A stretch of DNA of 64,000 nucleotides from Phyllobacterium lublinensis (lineage in GTDB: Bacteria > Pseudomonadota > Alphaproteobacteria > Rhizobiales > Rhizobiaceae), in assembly GCF_020164435.1 (NCBI RefSeq), contig NZ_JAIUDQ010000001.1, positions 186,001-250,000 on the forward strand, in the 5' to 3' direction. The stretch's first letter is position 1, and each line of letters opens with the position of its first letter. The notes below the pieces were generated by a model that worked only from the letters and a program-made list of their open reading frames with translations, made no database searches and had not been told where the DNA came from. Made by a program: the position numbers and the translations under genes. Of the stretch, positions 27,050 to 36,794 are shown one piece after another.

Positions 27050-27601
27050 TCAGTAGTAGGGCGAAATGCACTGGCGGCGGGGCCCGCCATAGGGCTGGTA
27101 GGTGTTGTCATAGTCCCTGTACGACCGATACCGGTTGTAGCACCATTGCGCATGGGAACCGCCGGTCTGGTAGACCGGAGCAGGCTGGTTGATTGCATTT
27201 CCAATGATCAGCCCGGTTCCAAACGCAGCAAGCGGAAACCATGCATCGTTATAATAGCGGTATCCCGGACGGTAGTAGCGGTAGCCACGATGTCCATTGT
27301 ACCAATAGCGATCGCCGCCGCGGTACCCGCGATAACGGTAGCCGTCACCCCGGTAGTAACCCCCTCGATATCCGCGATCACTACGCCATGCACGATTGTC
27401 GCCGCCCCGGTTGCGATGGTAATACTTGGGTGGCAGGTACGGCGATCTCATCACGCGGTTATCTTCATTAACCGTTTGAATCATAGAAGGCATATCGACG
27501 GAGACGGGGCCCAACGGCGCCGAATAACCTGGAATCGTTCCAGCCGACATCACGCCAACCGACATGGCTGCTGCCGTCAGTATGGATGTGAGCTTGTTCA
27601 T
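27050..27601 (-). CDS. BA14K family secreted protein
   Basis: A 183-residue protein with a signal peptide ([21 protein letters not shown]) and a low-complexity Arg/Gly/Tyr-rich middle ([18 protein letters not shown], about residues 72-118). Next come a hydrophobic segment ([17 protein letters not shown]) and a C-terminal BA14K motif: [20 protein letters not shown]...GPRRQC. Brucella BA14K (an immunoreactive 14-kDa protein) shares that motif. The two cysteines may form a disulfide. ATG 27601 follows AGGAGG, which decides the start. Function is unknown; it is probably envelope-associated. Confidence 0.85.
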   Translation of the reverse strand: MNKLTSILTAAAMSVGVMSAGTIPGYSAPLGPVSVDMPSMIQTVNEDNRVMRSPYLPPKYYHRNRGGDNRAWRSDRGYRGGYYRGDGYRYRGYRGGDRYWYNGHRGYRYYRPGYRYYNDAWFPLAAFGTGLIIGNAINQPAPVYQTGGSHAQWCYNRYRSYRDYDNTYQPYGGPRRQCISPYY

Positions 27602-27688
27602 GTTTCCTCCTGAAATCGGGGCGTCAGCCTCGCTTGGCATCAGTCGATCGGATAACGTTCCTTGTTTGTTTTGGTTCCCGTACAATGC

Positions 27689-28372
27689 TCAGGCATTGAC
27701 TGAACCTATCAAATCGTCCGCAAGTTCCACCTTCAACTCACGATAGTGTGAGATAACCCGGCTTGGGTCATAGGTTTCCACCGGCAAATCTGAATATCCG
27801 AAATCGACGGCCACAACCGGTATTCCGGCAGCCTTTGCTGTCGCAATATCCGTGCTGCTGTCTCCGATCATGACCGCGCGCTCAGGGTCACCGCCAGCTT
27901 TTCGGATTGTCTCGAAAAGATGGCGCGGATCAGGCTTGCGAAACGAGAACGTGTCCGAGCCGCAGATTGCACTGAACCGGTCCGACTGTCCGAGACCTTT
28001 GAGGAGGTTGACTGACAGACCTTCGAATTTGTTCGTGCAGACAGCAAGAAGGTATCCGGCCTTGGACAAATCATCCATCGCCTGCTCGGCGCCTTCATAC
28101 AGAGCCGAATGCCCCGGCATGTTGGCACTGTAGTGCTCAATGAAAATGTCGACGAGCCAATCGAGCTGTTCCGGGCTGAGAAGCTTTTGCTGTGCCTCGA
28201 AGGCCCGCTCGATCATGACGCGGCCGCCCTGACCGACATAGCGGCGCAGCGTAACGGGATCCACCCTCTGCATTCCGGACTGGTCGAGGCAATGGTTCAG
28301 GCTGTCGAGCAGGTCGGGCGCTGTATCCACCAAAGTTCCATCAAGATCAAAAACAACGATTGGTTGAGGCAT
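27689..28372 (-). CDS. gph: phosphoglycolate phosphatase, HAD family
   Basis: A 227-residue HAD phosphatase. Motif I is FDLDGTLVDTAPDL (residues 8-21), motif II lies near AVCTNKFEG, and motif III/IV appears as KPDPRHLF...MIGDSSTDIATAKAAG. It likely removes phosphate from 2-phosphoglycolate, a by-product of DNA repair and Rubisco-like reactions. It is divergent from rpiA, with 187 bases between starts. The family is broad, but length and motifs match Gph. Confidence 0.87.
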   Translation of the reverse strand: MPQPIVVFDLDGTLVDTAPDLLDSLNHCLDQSGMQRVDPVTLRRYVGQGGRVMIERAFEAQQKLLSPEQLDWLVDIFIEHYSANMPGHSALYEGAEQAMDDLSKAGYLLAVCTNKFEGLSVNLLKGLGQSDRFSAICGSDTFSFRKPDPRHLFETIRKAGGDPERAVMIGDSSTDIATAKAAGIPVVAVDFGYSDLPVETYDPSRVISHYRELKVELADDLIGSVNA

Positions 28373-28559
28373 TTGTTTTCCTGTAACTTCCGGGGTCGAG
28401 GCGGAATTTCGCCGGTTTCTTGTGTAACCTGCCCATACTCAAGTATCGGGCCGGGATTAAATCGAACAACGAGTCTTGACCCGATTGTCTGACGTGTTAG
28501 GGAGCCCAGTGTCACGTCAAAGCGATGTCGAGTCAAAGCTACAAGAGGGCGCACCATCG

Positions 28560-29264
28560 ATGGATGCCAGATCACTTAAAATCAAGGCTGCTGCCGAAGC
28601 GCTGACCTATATCGAGGATGGCATGCGCCTCGGTATCGGCACGGGCTCGACAGCCGAAGAATTTGTCCGGCTTCTTGCTGAAAAAGTTGCATCAGGATTG
28701 AACGTCGTCGGGGTGCCGACTTCCGAGCGTACGGCAGCGCTTTGCCGCGAGCTCGGTGTCAGGCTGACGACGCTGGATGAAACGCCGTCGCTTGATCTGA
28801 CCATAGATGGCGCCGACGAGATTGATCCGCAACTGTCGCTGATCAAGGGAGGCGGGGGTGCCTTGCTTCGCGAAAAGATTGTCGCGGCGGCCTCAACCAA
28901 AATGGTTGTCATTGCGGATGAATCGAAACTCGTGGGAACTCTCGGGGCCTTTCCGTTGCCGATCGAGGTCAATCGCTTCGGTCTTGCGGCAACACGACTG
29001 GCTATCGAGCGGGCTGCGGCAAAACTTCATCTTTCCGGGCCCATCACATTAAGGATGACGGGGACTGATGCTTTTGTTACAGACGGCGGGCATTTGATCC
29101 TGGATGCATCTTTTGGCCGCATTCCGGATACAAGAGCTCTATCAGACGCTTTGCACGCCATTCCCGGTGTGGTGGAGCACGGAATCTTTCTGGAACTGGC
29201 GCGTGTGGCCATTCTGGCCGGTGCAGACGGTATCCGGACACTAACAACGAAAACGGAGCGATAA
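28560..29264 (+). CDS. rpiA: ribose-5-phosphate isomerase A
   Basis: Interconverts ribose 5-phosphate and ribulose 5-phosphate in the pentose phosphate pathway. The phosphate-binding [15 protein letters not shown] is at about residues 24-38, [26 protein letters not shown] (about 80-105) contains the catalytic Asp and Lys region, and VIADESKLV follows. The protein has 234 residues, the normal length. ATG 28560 gives the usual start; 28 codons upstream are open but not conserved-looking. It is followed by DUF2059 and gor. Confidence 0.95.
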   Translation: MDARSLKIKAAAEALTYIEDGMRLGIGTGSTAEEFVRLLAEKVASGLNVVGVPTSERTAALCRELGVRLTTLDETPSLDLTIDGADEIDPQLSLIKGGGGALLREKIVAAASTKMVVIADESKLVGTLGAFPLPIEVNRFGLAATRLAIERAAAKLHLSGPITLRMTGTDAFVTDGGHLILDASFGRIPDTRALSDALHAIPGVVEHGIFLELARVAILAGADGIRTLTTKTER

Positions 29265-29268
29265 ATCC

Positions 29269-29823
29269 ATGAACCGAGCAACTGGCTTCCGCCGCTTGAT
29301 TGCACCTTTGTCTGTCGCAATTATGCTGGGCGGCCTTTATTCTGCACAAGCACAGGAAATTACCCCGGCACATCTTGCAGCTGCCCGTGCTGCCGTCACC
29401 GCCATCAAGACGACAGATCAGTTCGACTCGTTTCTGCCTGCTACTGCGCAGCAGCTGAAAGCGGAATTGATCCAGAAGGATCCTAATCTGGAGGCAATCA
29501 TCAGCGCCACTGTTGACGAGCAGGCCCTTGCGCTTGCATCGCGTCGTGGCGACCTGGAAAATGAAGCGGCTCGCGCCTATGCCATATCGTTCACCGAAGA
29601 AGAACTGAATGCCATCACCGGCTTCTACACGTCGCCTGCGGGCAAGAAGCTGTTGTCGGAAGGCCCGATCGTTTCGCGTGAAGTAGCGAAGGCGGCAGGT
29701 ATCTGGCAGCGCGGCATTGCGCGTGACCTTGCCCAGTCGGTCGCCGAGAAGGTGGTTGCCGCTGCGGCCGCCACATCGCCAGCTCCAGCTGCCCCGGAAG
29801 CACCGGCGAAGCCCAAGCCCTGA
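29269..29823 (+). CDS. DUF2059 periplasmic protein
   Basis: A 184-residue protein with a signal peptide (about residues 1-29, ending AQA) and a DUF2059 helical domain (ITPAHLAAARAAVTAIKTTDQFDSFLP ... YAISFTEEELNAITGFYTSPAGKKLL). The C-terminus is an Ala/Pro-rich tail (SPAPAAPEAPAKPKP). The gene lies four bases after rpiA and is common between rpiA and gor in this order of bacteria. No function is known. Confidence 0.88.
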   Translation: MNRATGFRRLIAPLSVAIMLGGLYSAQAQEITPAHLAAARAAVTAIKTTDQFDSFLPATAQQLKAELIQKDPNLEAIISATVDEQALALASRRGDLENEAARAYAISFTEEELNAITGFYTSPAGKKLLSEGPIVSREVAKAAGIWQRGIARDLAQSVAEKVVAAAAATSPAPAAPEAPAKPKP

Positions 29824-29847
29824 TCCTCTTGTTTTCTGACTGTATTG

Positions 29848-29874
29848 CAAAGCCCGGCTTAATGCCGGGCTTTG
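29848..29874 (+). terminator. terminator after the rpiA-DUF2059 unit
   Basis: An 11-bp perfect stem, CAAAGCCCGGC / GCCGGGCTTTG, with a 5-base loop, is followed by TTCTTTT. It ends the rpiA-DUF2059 transcript and leaves about 60 bases for the gor promoter. Confidence 0.88.
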
Positions 29875-29938
29875 TTCTTTTGAACAGCCGCGATACAACC
29901 CATATGGATTGATTGCTGACAAAATCGGAGTGCTTCCC

Positions 29939-31330
29939 ATGACAACCTATGACTACGACCTTTTCGTCATTGGCGGCGGATCGGGGGGTGTTCGCGCGGC
30001 TCGCCTTGCCGGCGCCATGGGCAAGAAGGTGGCACTCGCCGAAGAATATCGAATGGGCGGTACCTGCGTGATCCGTGGTTGCGTTCCCAAGAAACTCTTC
30101 GTCTATGCATCACAGTTTCCCGAGCATTTCGAAGCAGCTGCCGGGTTTGGCTGGACCGTCGACGAGACCAAGTTCGACTGGCCGACCCTCATTGCTAACA
30201 AGGACAAGGAGATCGCGCGGCTGGAAGGGCTGTATCGGAGCGGGCTCGACAATTCGGATGTCGAGATTGTGGACAGCAGAGCCGTCCTGATCGATGACCA
30301 TACGATAGAAATCCTCAAGACGGGTAAGCGAGTCACCGCGGATCAGATTCTCGTTGCTACCGGCGGTCACCCCAATCCGCATGCCGCGTTGCCCGGCCAT
30401 GAATTGTGCATAAGCTCAAACGAAGCCTTTCATCTGCAGGAACTGCCAAAAGCCATCGTGATTGTTGGCGGTGGCTACATTGCCGTGGAATTTGCCAATA
30501 TCTTCCATGGTCTTGGCGTCGAAACGACGCTCATTTATCGAGGCAAGGAAATCCTTTCGCGCTTTGACCATGATTTGCGGCAGTTGCTACATGCATCGAT
30601 GGTGGACAAGGGCATCCACATTCGCTGTGTCGAAATGATCCGGGAAGTGAAACGGCAGGATGACGGGCGGCTCGCCATTCAGCTGTCGTCGGGTGGCGAA
30701 CTGGTTGCCGACCAGGTCATGCTGGCCATTGGCCGCGTACCAAACACACGGTCCCTTGGACTGGAAAAGGCGGGCGTCGAAGTCGATGAAATCGGCGCCA
30801 TCAGGGTGGACGAATATTCCCGCACCAGCAAAGCCAATATCTGGGCCGTCGGGGATGTAACAAACCGCGTCCAGCTGACACCCGTTGCCATCCATGAAGC
30901 CATGTGTTTCCTCGAAACGGTGTTCAAGAACAACCCGACCAAACCGGATCACCGGCAGATTCCGACGGCCGTATTCTCTCAGCCAGAAATCGGAACGGTG
31001 GGGCTTACCGAGGAAGAGGCAGCCAAGGAAATCAAGGAACTGGAGGTTTATCGCGCCTTGTTCCGGCCGATGCGCAATACGCTCTCCGGCGCCAAGGACA
31101 AGATGTTGACGAAGCTCATTGTCGATGCCGCCAGCCGCAAGGTTGTGGGAGCGCATATTTTGGGACCCGACGCTGGGGAAATGGCGCAGCTTCTCGGTAT
31201 TCCCATCAAGGCCGGCTGCACCAAGGACGATTTCGACAGGACCATGGCCGTGCACCCGACTGCATCGGAAGAGCTGGTCACCATGTACAGGCCGAGCTAC
31301 CGCATAGTAAATGGCACGCGGATCGATTGA
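29939..31330 (+). CDS. gor: glutathione-disulfide reductase
   Basis: A 463-residue FAD enzyme that reduces GSSG with NADPH in the cytosol. The FAD motif GGGSGGVRAARLA is near residue 12, the redox-active pair is Cys43 and Cys48 in GGTCVIRGCVPKK, and the NAD(P) motif is VGGGYIAVEFANIF. The dimerisation domain ends with the catalytic His-Glu in VHPTASEEL. ATG 29939 places the FAD motif at the normal distance. The GST-family proteins elsewhere in the window are possible users of glutathione. Confidence 0.94.
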   Translation: MTTYDYDLFVIGGGSGGVRAARLAGAMGKKVALAEEYRMGGTCVIRGCVPKKLFVYASQFPEHFEAAAGFGWTVDETKFDWPTLIANKDKEIARLEGLYRSGLDNSDVEIVDSRAVLIDDHTIEILKTGKRVTADQILVATGGHPNPHAALPGHELCISSNEAFHLQELPKAIVIVGGGYIAVEFANIFHGLGVETTLIYRGKEILSRFDHDLRQLLHASMVDKGIHIRCVEMIREVKRQDDGRLAIQLSSGGELVADQVMLAIGRVPNTRSLGLEKAGVEVDEIGAIRVDEYSRTSKANIWAVGDVTNRVQLTPVAIHEAMCFLETVFKNNPTKPDHRQIPTAVFSQPEIGTVGLTEEEAAKEIKELEVYRALFRPMRNTLSGAKDKMLTKLIVDAASRKVVGAHILGPDAGEMAQLLGIPIKAGCTKDDFDRTMAVHPTASEELVTMYRPSYRIVNGTRID

Positions 31331-31351
31331 CGTGCGAGAGGGGCGATCCGC

Positions 31352-32227
31352 TCAGGCGACCTGAGCTTCCTGGCGCAGGATCGCTCCTTGCGGCTCGTGT
31401 CCGTGCAAGAGCCAGTCGATTATCGGCGGCCAAAGCGTTGATTCATGTTGCTTGCGAAAGAAGCCCAGATGACCGACCGGATCCTGCTGCGGCGCCAGCC
31501 ACAATTCGCGGATTGGGGCGTTGGTATAATGGACAAGCAGGTTCTCGACAGCCTTGCGCGTGCCCCAGACATCGTCGCTGACCCCGACCGACAGGATTGG
31601 CGTCCGAACCGACTTGAAGTGCCGAGCTTCGGGGACTTTCGGGTCTGCAAACAGGAAATTGGGGTTTCTGCACCATCGGGCCCAATCACGAAACACGCTG
31701 CCGGGCAAGGCTTCGCCCAGTCCGCCCCATTTCGGCAGCTTGCCAAATGGTATTGTCAATGGAACGCCAAGGAGATTCATCTTGGCAAACACCGCGAGGG
31801 GCTCCGCCGTATTGCGGTAGTAACCCGAAAGCGAGGCGAGCATCGTATAGCGCTGGAATTCGCTTGAGCGATTGCTGAGACCTAGGGCGACGCCGCCGAA
31901 GGAATGCCCGATGCCGACGATTGCCCGCGTGCCGGCAACATGTTTCAGCGTATCCAGCGCGGCCGGCAAATCCAGTGTGCCCCAATCCTTCATGTTGATC
32001 CGGGCCTTCCATCCTTTCGGCTGGATGGATCTGGCAACCCCCCGGTAATCATAGGTCAGCACTTTCGATGCACCGAGTTGGATCAGCCGGTCGGCAAAAT
32101 GCCTGTAGAATCGCCCAGGCACGGCTGCTGCAGGCGACATGAGAACGGCAGGGCCATCGCCATTGCCCTCGAGCAAGGTGCCATGAAGCGGAAAGCCATC
32201 AGAGGCTTCGAAAATAAAACTGCGCAT
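31352..32227 (-). CDS. alpha/beta hydrolase family protein
   Basis: A 291-residue alpha/beta-fold hydrolase with nucleophile Ser109 in GIGHSFGGVALG. The oxyanion region is near SPAAAVPGRFYRHFA, and a late His lies in DPVGHLGFF. No signal peptide is seen, so it is probably cytosolic. It resembles the uncharacterised 'alpha/beta hydrolase, UCP037442-like' group; substrate unknown. It converges with gor, and is divergent from the DAHP synthase gene with about 210 bases between starts. Confidence 0.85.
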   Translation of the reverse strand: MRSFIFEASDGFPLHGTLLEGNGDGPAVLMSPAAAVPGRFYRHFADRLIQLGASKVLTYDYRGVARSIQPKGWKARINMKDWGTLDLPAALDTLKHVAGTRAIVGIGHSFGGVALGLSNRSSEFQRYTMLASLSGYYRNTAEPLAVFAKMNLLGVPLTIPFGKLPKWGGLGEALPGSVFRDWARWCRNPNFLFADPKVPEARHFKSVRTPILSVGVSDDVWGTRKAVENLLVHYTNAPIRELWLAPQQDPVGHLGFFRKQHESTLWPPIIDWLLHGHEPQGAILRQEAQVA

Positions 32228-32435
32228 TGGGCCGTTCCGGTTTTGACTTGAACGTCAACGTAATTCAAATGGGGCATCCGGGCAACGGCGAACATGCCAT
32301 GAAGTCGCTGCAGTATTTCCGGCAGTTTTGATACTGGTATAACTGTCCCGATTGGACTATATGAGCGCCTTCCGGCATGACCGGATAATTCCGAACAATC
32401 GCTACCAATATGGAAAGCAAATAACAGGTGCAATA

Positions 32436-33815
32436 ATGAGCAAGAACTGGACACCGACTTCCTGGAGAGGCAAACCCATCAAGCAGATGCCTTACTATCC
32501 GGACGCTCAGGCTCTGAGCGATGTCGAGGCCCGTCTTCGCACCTATCCGCCACTGGTATTTGCAGGCGAGGCGCGCAAGCTGAAGAAGCAGCTCGCAGCC
32601 GTCTCCAAGGGCGAAGGATTCTTGCTCCAGGGCGGTGATTGTGCCGAGAGTTTCGCCGAACACGGCGCGGATAATATCCGCGATTTCTTCCGTGTATTCC
32701 TGCAAATGGCCGTTGTGCTGACGTTCGGCGCCTCGCAGCCGGTCGTGAAGATCGGCCGCATTGCCGGTCAGTTCGCCAAGCCCCGTTCGGCCGATACTGA
32801 AACGAAAAACGGTGTCGAACTTCCGGTCTATCGCGGCGATATCATCAACGGCACGGAATTCACCGCTGAGGCGCGTGTCCCCGATCCAGCCCGCCAGGAA
32901 ATGGCATACCGCCAGTCTGCGGCAACGCTTAACCTCCTGCGCGCGTTCGCACAGGGTGGTTATGCAAACCTGGAGAACGTAAACCAGTGGATGCTGGGTT
33001 TCGTTGCCGACAGTCCGCAAGGCGAGCGTTATGGTTCGTTGGCGCGTCGCATCTCGGACACGATGGACTTCATGCGTGCTGTCGGTATCACGTCGGAGAC
33101 CAATGCGCAGTTGCGGGAGACGGATTTCTACACCAGCCACGAAGCGCTGCTACTGGGATTCGAAGAAGCCCTGACGCGCGTCGATTCCACTTCTGGTGAC
33201 TGGTACGGCACGTCCGGTCACATGATCTGGATCGGTGACCGTACGCGCCAGGCTGATCATGCCCACGTCGAATACTGCCGTGGCATCAAGAATCCGCTTG
33301 GCCTCAAGTGCGGCCCGACCCTGGAAGCCGATGATCTCATCCGCCTGATTGATTTGCTCAATCCAGCGAACGAGCCCGGCCGACTGACGCTGATCAACCG
33401 TTTCGGCCACGACAAGGTTGGCGATCACCTGCCGAAGCTGATCCGCGCGGTACAGAAGGAAGGTCGCAATGTGGTCTGGTCCTGTGATCCGATGCATGGC
33501 AATACGATCACGGCCAACGGCTACAAGACCCGGCCATTCGACCGTATCCTGAAGGAAGTCGAGACCTTCTTCGCGGTCCATCACGCCGAAGGAACCTACC
33601 CGGGCGGCATCCACGTCGAGATGACGGGCAACAATGTTACGGAATGCACTGGCGGTGCGCGGGCGATTTCGGCAGAGGATCTCTCCGATCGCTACCACAC
33701 CCATTGTGATCCGCGTCTCAATGCCGATCAGGCGCTGGAACTTGCGTTTCTGGTCGCCGAGCTCCTGAAGAGGGAGCGTGACAGCCATCCGCAGCAACTG
33801 GCCGTCAACGCCTGA
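32436..33815 (+). CDS. class II 3-deoxy-7-phosphoheptulonate (DAHP) synthase
   Basis: Condenses phosphoenolpyruvate and erythrose 4-phosphate, the first step of the shikimate pathway. The sequence is of the plant-like class II type: [15 protein letters not shown] (metal Cys in the GGDCAE motif), [31 protein letters not shown] and [12 protein letters not shown]. The length of 459 residues is typical. ATG 32436 starts [14 protein letters not shown]; about 200 bases of leader upstream hold only small hairpins. A strong terminator follows. Confidence 0.95.
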   Translation: MSKNWTPTSWRGKPIKQMPYYPDAQALSDVEARLRTYPPLVFAGEARKLKKQLAAVSKGEGFLLQGGDCAESFAEHGADNIRDFFRVFLQMAVVLTFGASQPVVKIGRIAGQFAKPRSADTETKNGVELPVYRGDIINGTEFTAEARVPDPARQEMAYRQSAATLNLLRAFAQGGYANLENVNQWMLGFVADSPQGERYGSLARRISDTMDFMRAVGITSETNAQLRETDFYTSHEALLLGFEEALTRVDSTSGDWYGTSGHMIWIGDRTRQADHAHVEYCRGIKNPLGLKCGPTLEADDLIRLIDLLNPANEPGRLTLINRFGHDKVGDHLPKLIRAVQKEGRNVVWSCDPMHGNTITANGYKTRPFDRILKEVETFFAVHHAEGTYPGGIHVEMTGNNVTECTGGARAISAEDLSDRYHTHCDPRLNADQALELAFLVAELLKRERDSHPQQLAVNA

Positions 33816-33843
33816 CCGACAGGCTGTTCACTGATATTTGGCG

Positions 33844-33866
33844 AGGGCGGTCTTTAAGGCCGCCCT
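33844..33866 (+). terminator. terminator after DAHP synthase gene
   Basis: A G/C-rich stem, AGGGCGGTC pairing with GGCCGCCCT with one wobble, and a short loop, is followed by TTGCTTTTG. It lies about 30 bases downstream of the stop codon. Confidence 0.85.
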
Positions 33867-33944
33867 TTGCTTTTGTAGATTGCGCTTCTCACGAGTCCGG
33901 CACTGTCCGCCTCGTCAGATTTTTTATGTTGCCCAATTTATTTG

Positions 33945-34541
33945 ATGAAAAGGATATTCACTGTGAATTTTAGGATTTTTGTTGCCGTGGCAGGATTTGC
34001 CATCGGAACCGGCCTGAACCATGTCCATGCGGAAGAACCAGCAAAGGGAGCCGAAAAAGCTCTTCCCGCATTGATGCAGGAACTCGCCAGGTATCAGGAT
34101 GCGGAGAAAACAATCGAACAGAACCTGAAGACATTCGATACGCTGGATTTCGATGTTTACAGCAATCAGCAGTGGGATCGCATGCCCGAAAGCCATGCCG
34201 AGGACATACTTGTGCATTATCCCGATGGTCATACCAGCAAGGGTCTGCATGACCATATACAGGAGTTGAAAGGGCTTTTCGTATTTGCGCCTGACACCCA
34301 CATCGATGTCCATCCGGTCAAATTTGGTCAAGGCGAGTGGACAGGTGTCATCGGTGTGCTCGAGGGTACGTTCACCAAGCCGATGCCGACAGCGGATGGA
34401 AAGACCATTGCGCCTACCGGCAAGGCCTTCAAGCTCACCATGGCCACACTCGGTCACTGGACCAAAGCGGGCGTGATGGATGAAGAATATCTCTTCTGGG
34501 ACAATCTTGCATTCATGCAGCAGCTCAGTATCGCACCGTAG
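33945..34541 (+). CDS. secreted SnoaL-like (ester cyclase/NTF2-like) protein
   Basis: A 198-residue protein with a signal peptide (MKRIFTVNFRIFVAVAGFAIG..., cleaved near HVHA/E) and an NTF2-like alpha+beta domain: FDVYSNQQWDRMPESHAEDILVHYPDGHTSKGLHDHIQELKGLFVFAPDTHI, then GVLEGTFTKPM. That arrangement matches the SnoaL-like polyketide cyclase family. The substrate and role are unknown. The start is the ATG at 33945 or the TTG one codon earlier. It is followed closely by the structured nhaA leader. Confidence 0.75.
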   Translation: MKRIFTVNFRIFVAVAGFAIGTGLNHVHAEEPAKGAEKALPALMQELARYQDAEKTIEQNLKTFDTLDFDVYSNQQWDRMPESHAEDILVHYPDGHTSKGLHDHIQELKGLFVFAPDTHIDVHPVKFGQGEWTGVIGVLEGTFTKPMPTADGKTIAPTGKAFKLTMATLGHWTKAGVMDEEYLFWDNLAFMQQLSIAP

Positions 34542-34544
34542 ATC

Positions 34545-34635
34545 TGGCCTGCGAACTCGCGGCCCGTCATGGCGAGTGGCGCGGGCAGGGGCGTGGTGAC
34601 GCCCAAAAAGACAACGCGGTGGAGCGTTGTGGTTT
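34545..34635 (+). ncRNA. structured leader RNA upstream of nhaA, candidate cation-sensing riboswitch
   Basis: The roughly 130-base leader before nhaA can fold into three stems in a row. ACTCGC (34555-34560) pairs with GCGAGT (34572-34577) inside an outer CTGC/GCAG pairing. GGGCGT (34589-34594) pairs with ACGCCC (34599-34604) around a GGTG loop. ACAACGC (34611-34617) pairs with GCGTTGT (34624-34630). An unpaired AAAAAG joins the last two. Position and density of stems resemble the nhaA-I/nhaA-II leader RNAs described upstream of Na+/H+ antiporter genes, some reported to sense lithium. Membership is inferred, not verified. Confidence 0.5.
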
Positions 34636-34673
34636 GGGCTGGAGTTTTGCTTTTCAGGATTCTATCAAGACAC

Positions 34674-35849
34674 ATGGATCCAAAACCCTCCCGCCGAATC
34701 CGTCTGACTGCATCGTTCCGTTCATTCATGGAGAATGAGGCGGCGGGGGGCATCATCCTGATGGTCGTTGCCGCCTTGGCGCTGATCATTGCCAATTCGC
34801 CGTTGAGCGACGATTATTTCGGTTTGCTGAAAACCTATGTCGGCGGTCTCAGCATCCTGCACTGGATCAACGATGCACTGATGGCGGTGTTCTTCCTGCT
34901 GGTGGGACTGGAAATCAAGCGGGAGATGATCAGCGGCCAGTTGTCGAGCTGGTCGCGCCGCGCCTTGCCCGGATTTGCCGCGGTGGGGGGCATGGTCGTT
35001 CCGGCATTGATATTCCTTCTCTTCAACGAGGGAGACACGATTCGCGGGTGGGCGATTCCGTCTGCCACCGATATCGCCTTTTCCCTTGGAGTGTTGTCGC
35101 TGCTTGGGTCGCGCGTTCCGCTTTCCCTGAAAGTATTTTTGACCGCGCTTGCGATCATCGATGACCTTGGCGCAGTCATCATCATCGCGCTGTTCTATTC
35201 CGAAGGGTTGAATATCCCGGCACTGGCGGGCGTGGCCGTCGTTTTCGGCATCCTGGTTGCGATGAACTATCTCGGCATGGTGCGTCTGTGGGCCTATCTC
35301 GTGCTCGGCATCATCCTGTGGATCCTCGTGTTCAAGTCAGGCATTCATGCAACCATTGCCGGCGTCCTGCTGGCTCTGGCCATCCCGATGCGCGGCGAGA
35401 AGGGGCAGGCGGATTCACCGCTGCTCCAACTCGAGCATGCCATCCAGCCATGGGTCGGCTTCCTGATCGTTCCCATCTTCGGCTTTGCAAATGCAGGCGT
35501 GTCGTTCAGGGGCCTTTCACTGTCGAGCCTTGCTGATCCGGTTCCTCTTGGCGTGGCGGCCGGCCTGTTCCTTGGCAAACAGGTAGGGGTCTTTGCCTTT
35601 GCCTGGCTGGCGATCAAGATGCGGCTTTCGGAACGTCCGGTCGGCGCCAGCTGGCTGCAGATCTATGCTGTTGCGATGTTATGCGGGATCGGCTTCACGA
35701 TGAGCCTGTTCATCGGCTTGCTCGCCTATGCCAATTCGCCAGTATTACAGGATGAAACCAAGGTTGGCGTCCTGCTGGGATCACTGCTGTCGGCTGTCGT
35801 TGGCGCCCTCCTGCTGCGTGTGTCGTTGTCGCGTCCGGCGAAGGCGTGA
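34674..35849 (+). CDS. nhaA: Na+/H+ antiporter NhaA
   Basis: A 391-residue inner-membrane antiporter exchanging cytoplasmic Na+ (or Li+) for protons. The N-terminal [27 protein letters not shown], the segment [14 protein letters not shown] and the catalytic pair of aspartates in [20 protein letters not shown] (the ion-binding DD motif) are clear. It has about 12 helices. ATG 34674 gives the usual length; a 35-codon upstream in-frame stretch would overlap the structured leader RNA and is rejected. Confidence 0.94.
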   Translation: MDPKPSRRIRLTASFRSFMENEAAGGIILMVVAALALIIANSPLSDDYFGLLKTYVGGLSILHWINDALMAVFFLLVGLEIKREMISGQLSSWSRRALPGFAAVGGMVVPALIFLLFNEGDTIRGWAIPSATDIAFSLGVLSLLGSRVPLSLKVFLTALAIIDDLGAVIIIALFYSEGLNIPALAGVAVVFGILVAMNYLGMVRLWAYLVLGIILWILVFKSGIHATIAGVLLALAIPMRGEKGQADSPLLQLEHAIQPWVGFLIVPIFGFANAGVSFRGLSLSSLADPVPLGVAAGLFLGKQVGVFAFAWLAIKMRLSERPVGASWLQIYAVAMLCGIGFTMSLFIGLLAYANSPVLQDETKVGVLLGSLLSAVVGALLLRVSLSRPAKA

Positions 35850-35907
35850 ATGCGAAAGGCGCCGCCTGCGGCGTTGCCTAGATTTGAACTTTGTATGATG
35901 GGAGGCC

Positions 35908-36333
35908 GTGATTGTGAGCGAGTTGCACCGAGGTTCGTGTCTGTGCGGGAAAGTTCGGTTCGAGACCAGGGGTGAACTGCGCGGCGTCGTCTACTGCCAT
36001 TGTTCGCAGTGCCGCAAGCAAACGGGCCACGTCGTTGCCGCGACCAATGTCTCGGATGACCGCATCCATATTTCCGGCGAGGACGAGCTCAACTGGTACG
36101 AGGCGAGTGACTTTGCGCGCCGCGGATTTTGCAAGACCTGCGGCTCTGTACTCTTCTGGAAACACAATACGCGCGACTACATTTCCGTCATGGCGGGTGC
36201 GTTCGATCTGCCAACTGGCTTGCGCGGCCAAAGCCATATTTTCGTGGCGGACAAGGGTGACTATTACGCGATCGACGATGGTCTGCCTCAATACGAAAAA
36301 AGTGGTGGTGGCGTCGTGGTAGCCGGGGACTGA
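35908..36333 (+). CDS. GFA (glutathione-dependent formaldehyde-activating-like) family protein
   Basis: A 141-residue zinc protein with the conserved Cys set: GSCLCGKVRF, VYCHCSQCRKQTG and FCKTCGSVLFW. The Gfa family includes an S-hydroxymethylglutathione synthase, but most small members, such as this, have unproven activity. The start is GTG: 35908 directly behind GGAGG, or GTG two codons later (35914), whose spacing from GGAGG is better. No other formaldehyde genes are near. Confidence 0.88.
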   Translation: MIVSELHRGSCLCGKVRFETRGELRGVVYCHCSQCRKQTGHVVAATNVSDDRIHISGEDELNWYEASDFARRGFCKTCGSVLFWKHNTRDYISVMAGAFDLPTGLRGQSHIFVADKGDYYAIDDGLPQYEKSGGGVVVAGD

Positions 36334-36403
36334 TCGCTCAAACTATTGACGCGCGCCAATCTGGTCTTAATGCTGCCGTCGCAGACAAACATGGGGGCGT
36401 GGC

Positions 36404-36754
36404 ATGCATCGGCTGGTTCTGGCATTCATCAATTCCATGCGCGCACTGAGACATTTGGCAAAGCATGAAAAAGCCGTCCAACAGGAACTCATTCTGTTCA
36501 TGCTGTCGATACCTCTGGCCGCGGTCGTTGCCCCCAGCACCCTGTCGTTCCTGCTTTTGACCGGCTCGGTTCTGTTTCTCATCATGATCGAGGTGCTCAA
36601 CACCGGCATCGAGGCCGCTTGTGACGCGGTTTCGAGGGACTTCCACCGCGAAATCCAGATCGCCAAGGACTGCGGATCTCTGGCTGTGCTGATCTCCATC
36701 ATCCTGGTTGCAACCACCTGGTGCTATACAATCTGGACCGTGTTTTTTTCCTGA
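36404..36754 (+). CDS. dgkA: diacylglycerol kinase DgkA
   Basis: A 116-residue inner-membrane kinase that phosphorylates diacylglycerol to phosphatidic acid. It has three helices (about residues 27-44, 48-68 and 92-112). The catalytic region is EVLNTGIEAACDAVSRDFHREIQIAKDCGSLAVL, with the family's ExxNxxIE and AKDxGS motifs. A short amphipathic N-terminus (MHRLVLAFINSMRALRHLAKHE) precedes. Length and topology are normal. Confidence 0.93.
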   Translation: MHRLVLAFINSMRALRHLAKHEKAVQQELILFMLSIPLAAVVAPSTLSFLLLTGSVLFLIMIEVLNTGIEAACDAVSRDFHREIQIAKDCGSLAVLISIILVATTWCYTIWTVFFS

Positions 36755-36794
36755 TGCATGCTAGGCTGCACATTGTTTATCGAACAACGAGTTG

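Noticed and set aside
35850-35880. GC-rich imperfect hairpin after nhaA
   Set aside because: The stem is interrupted and lacks a T-run, so it was not listed as a terminator.
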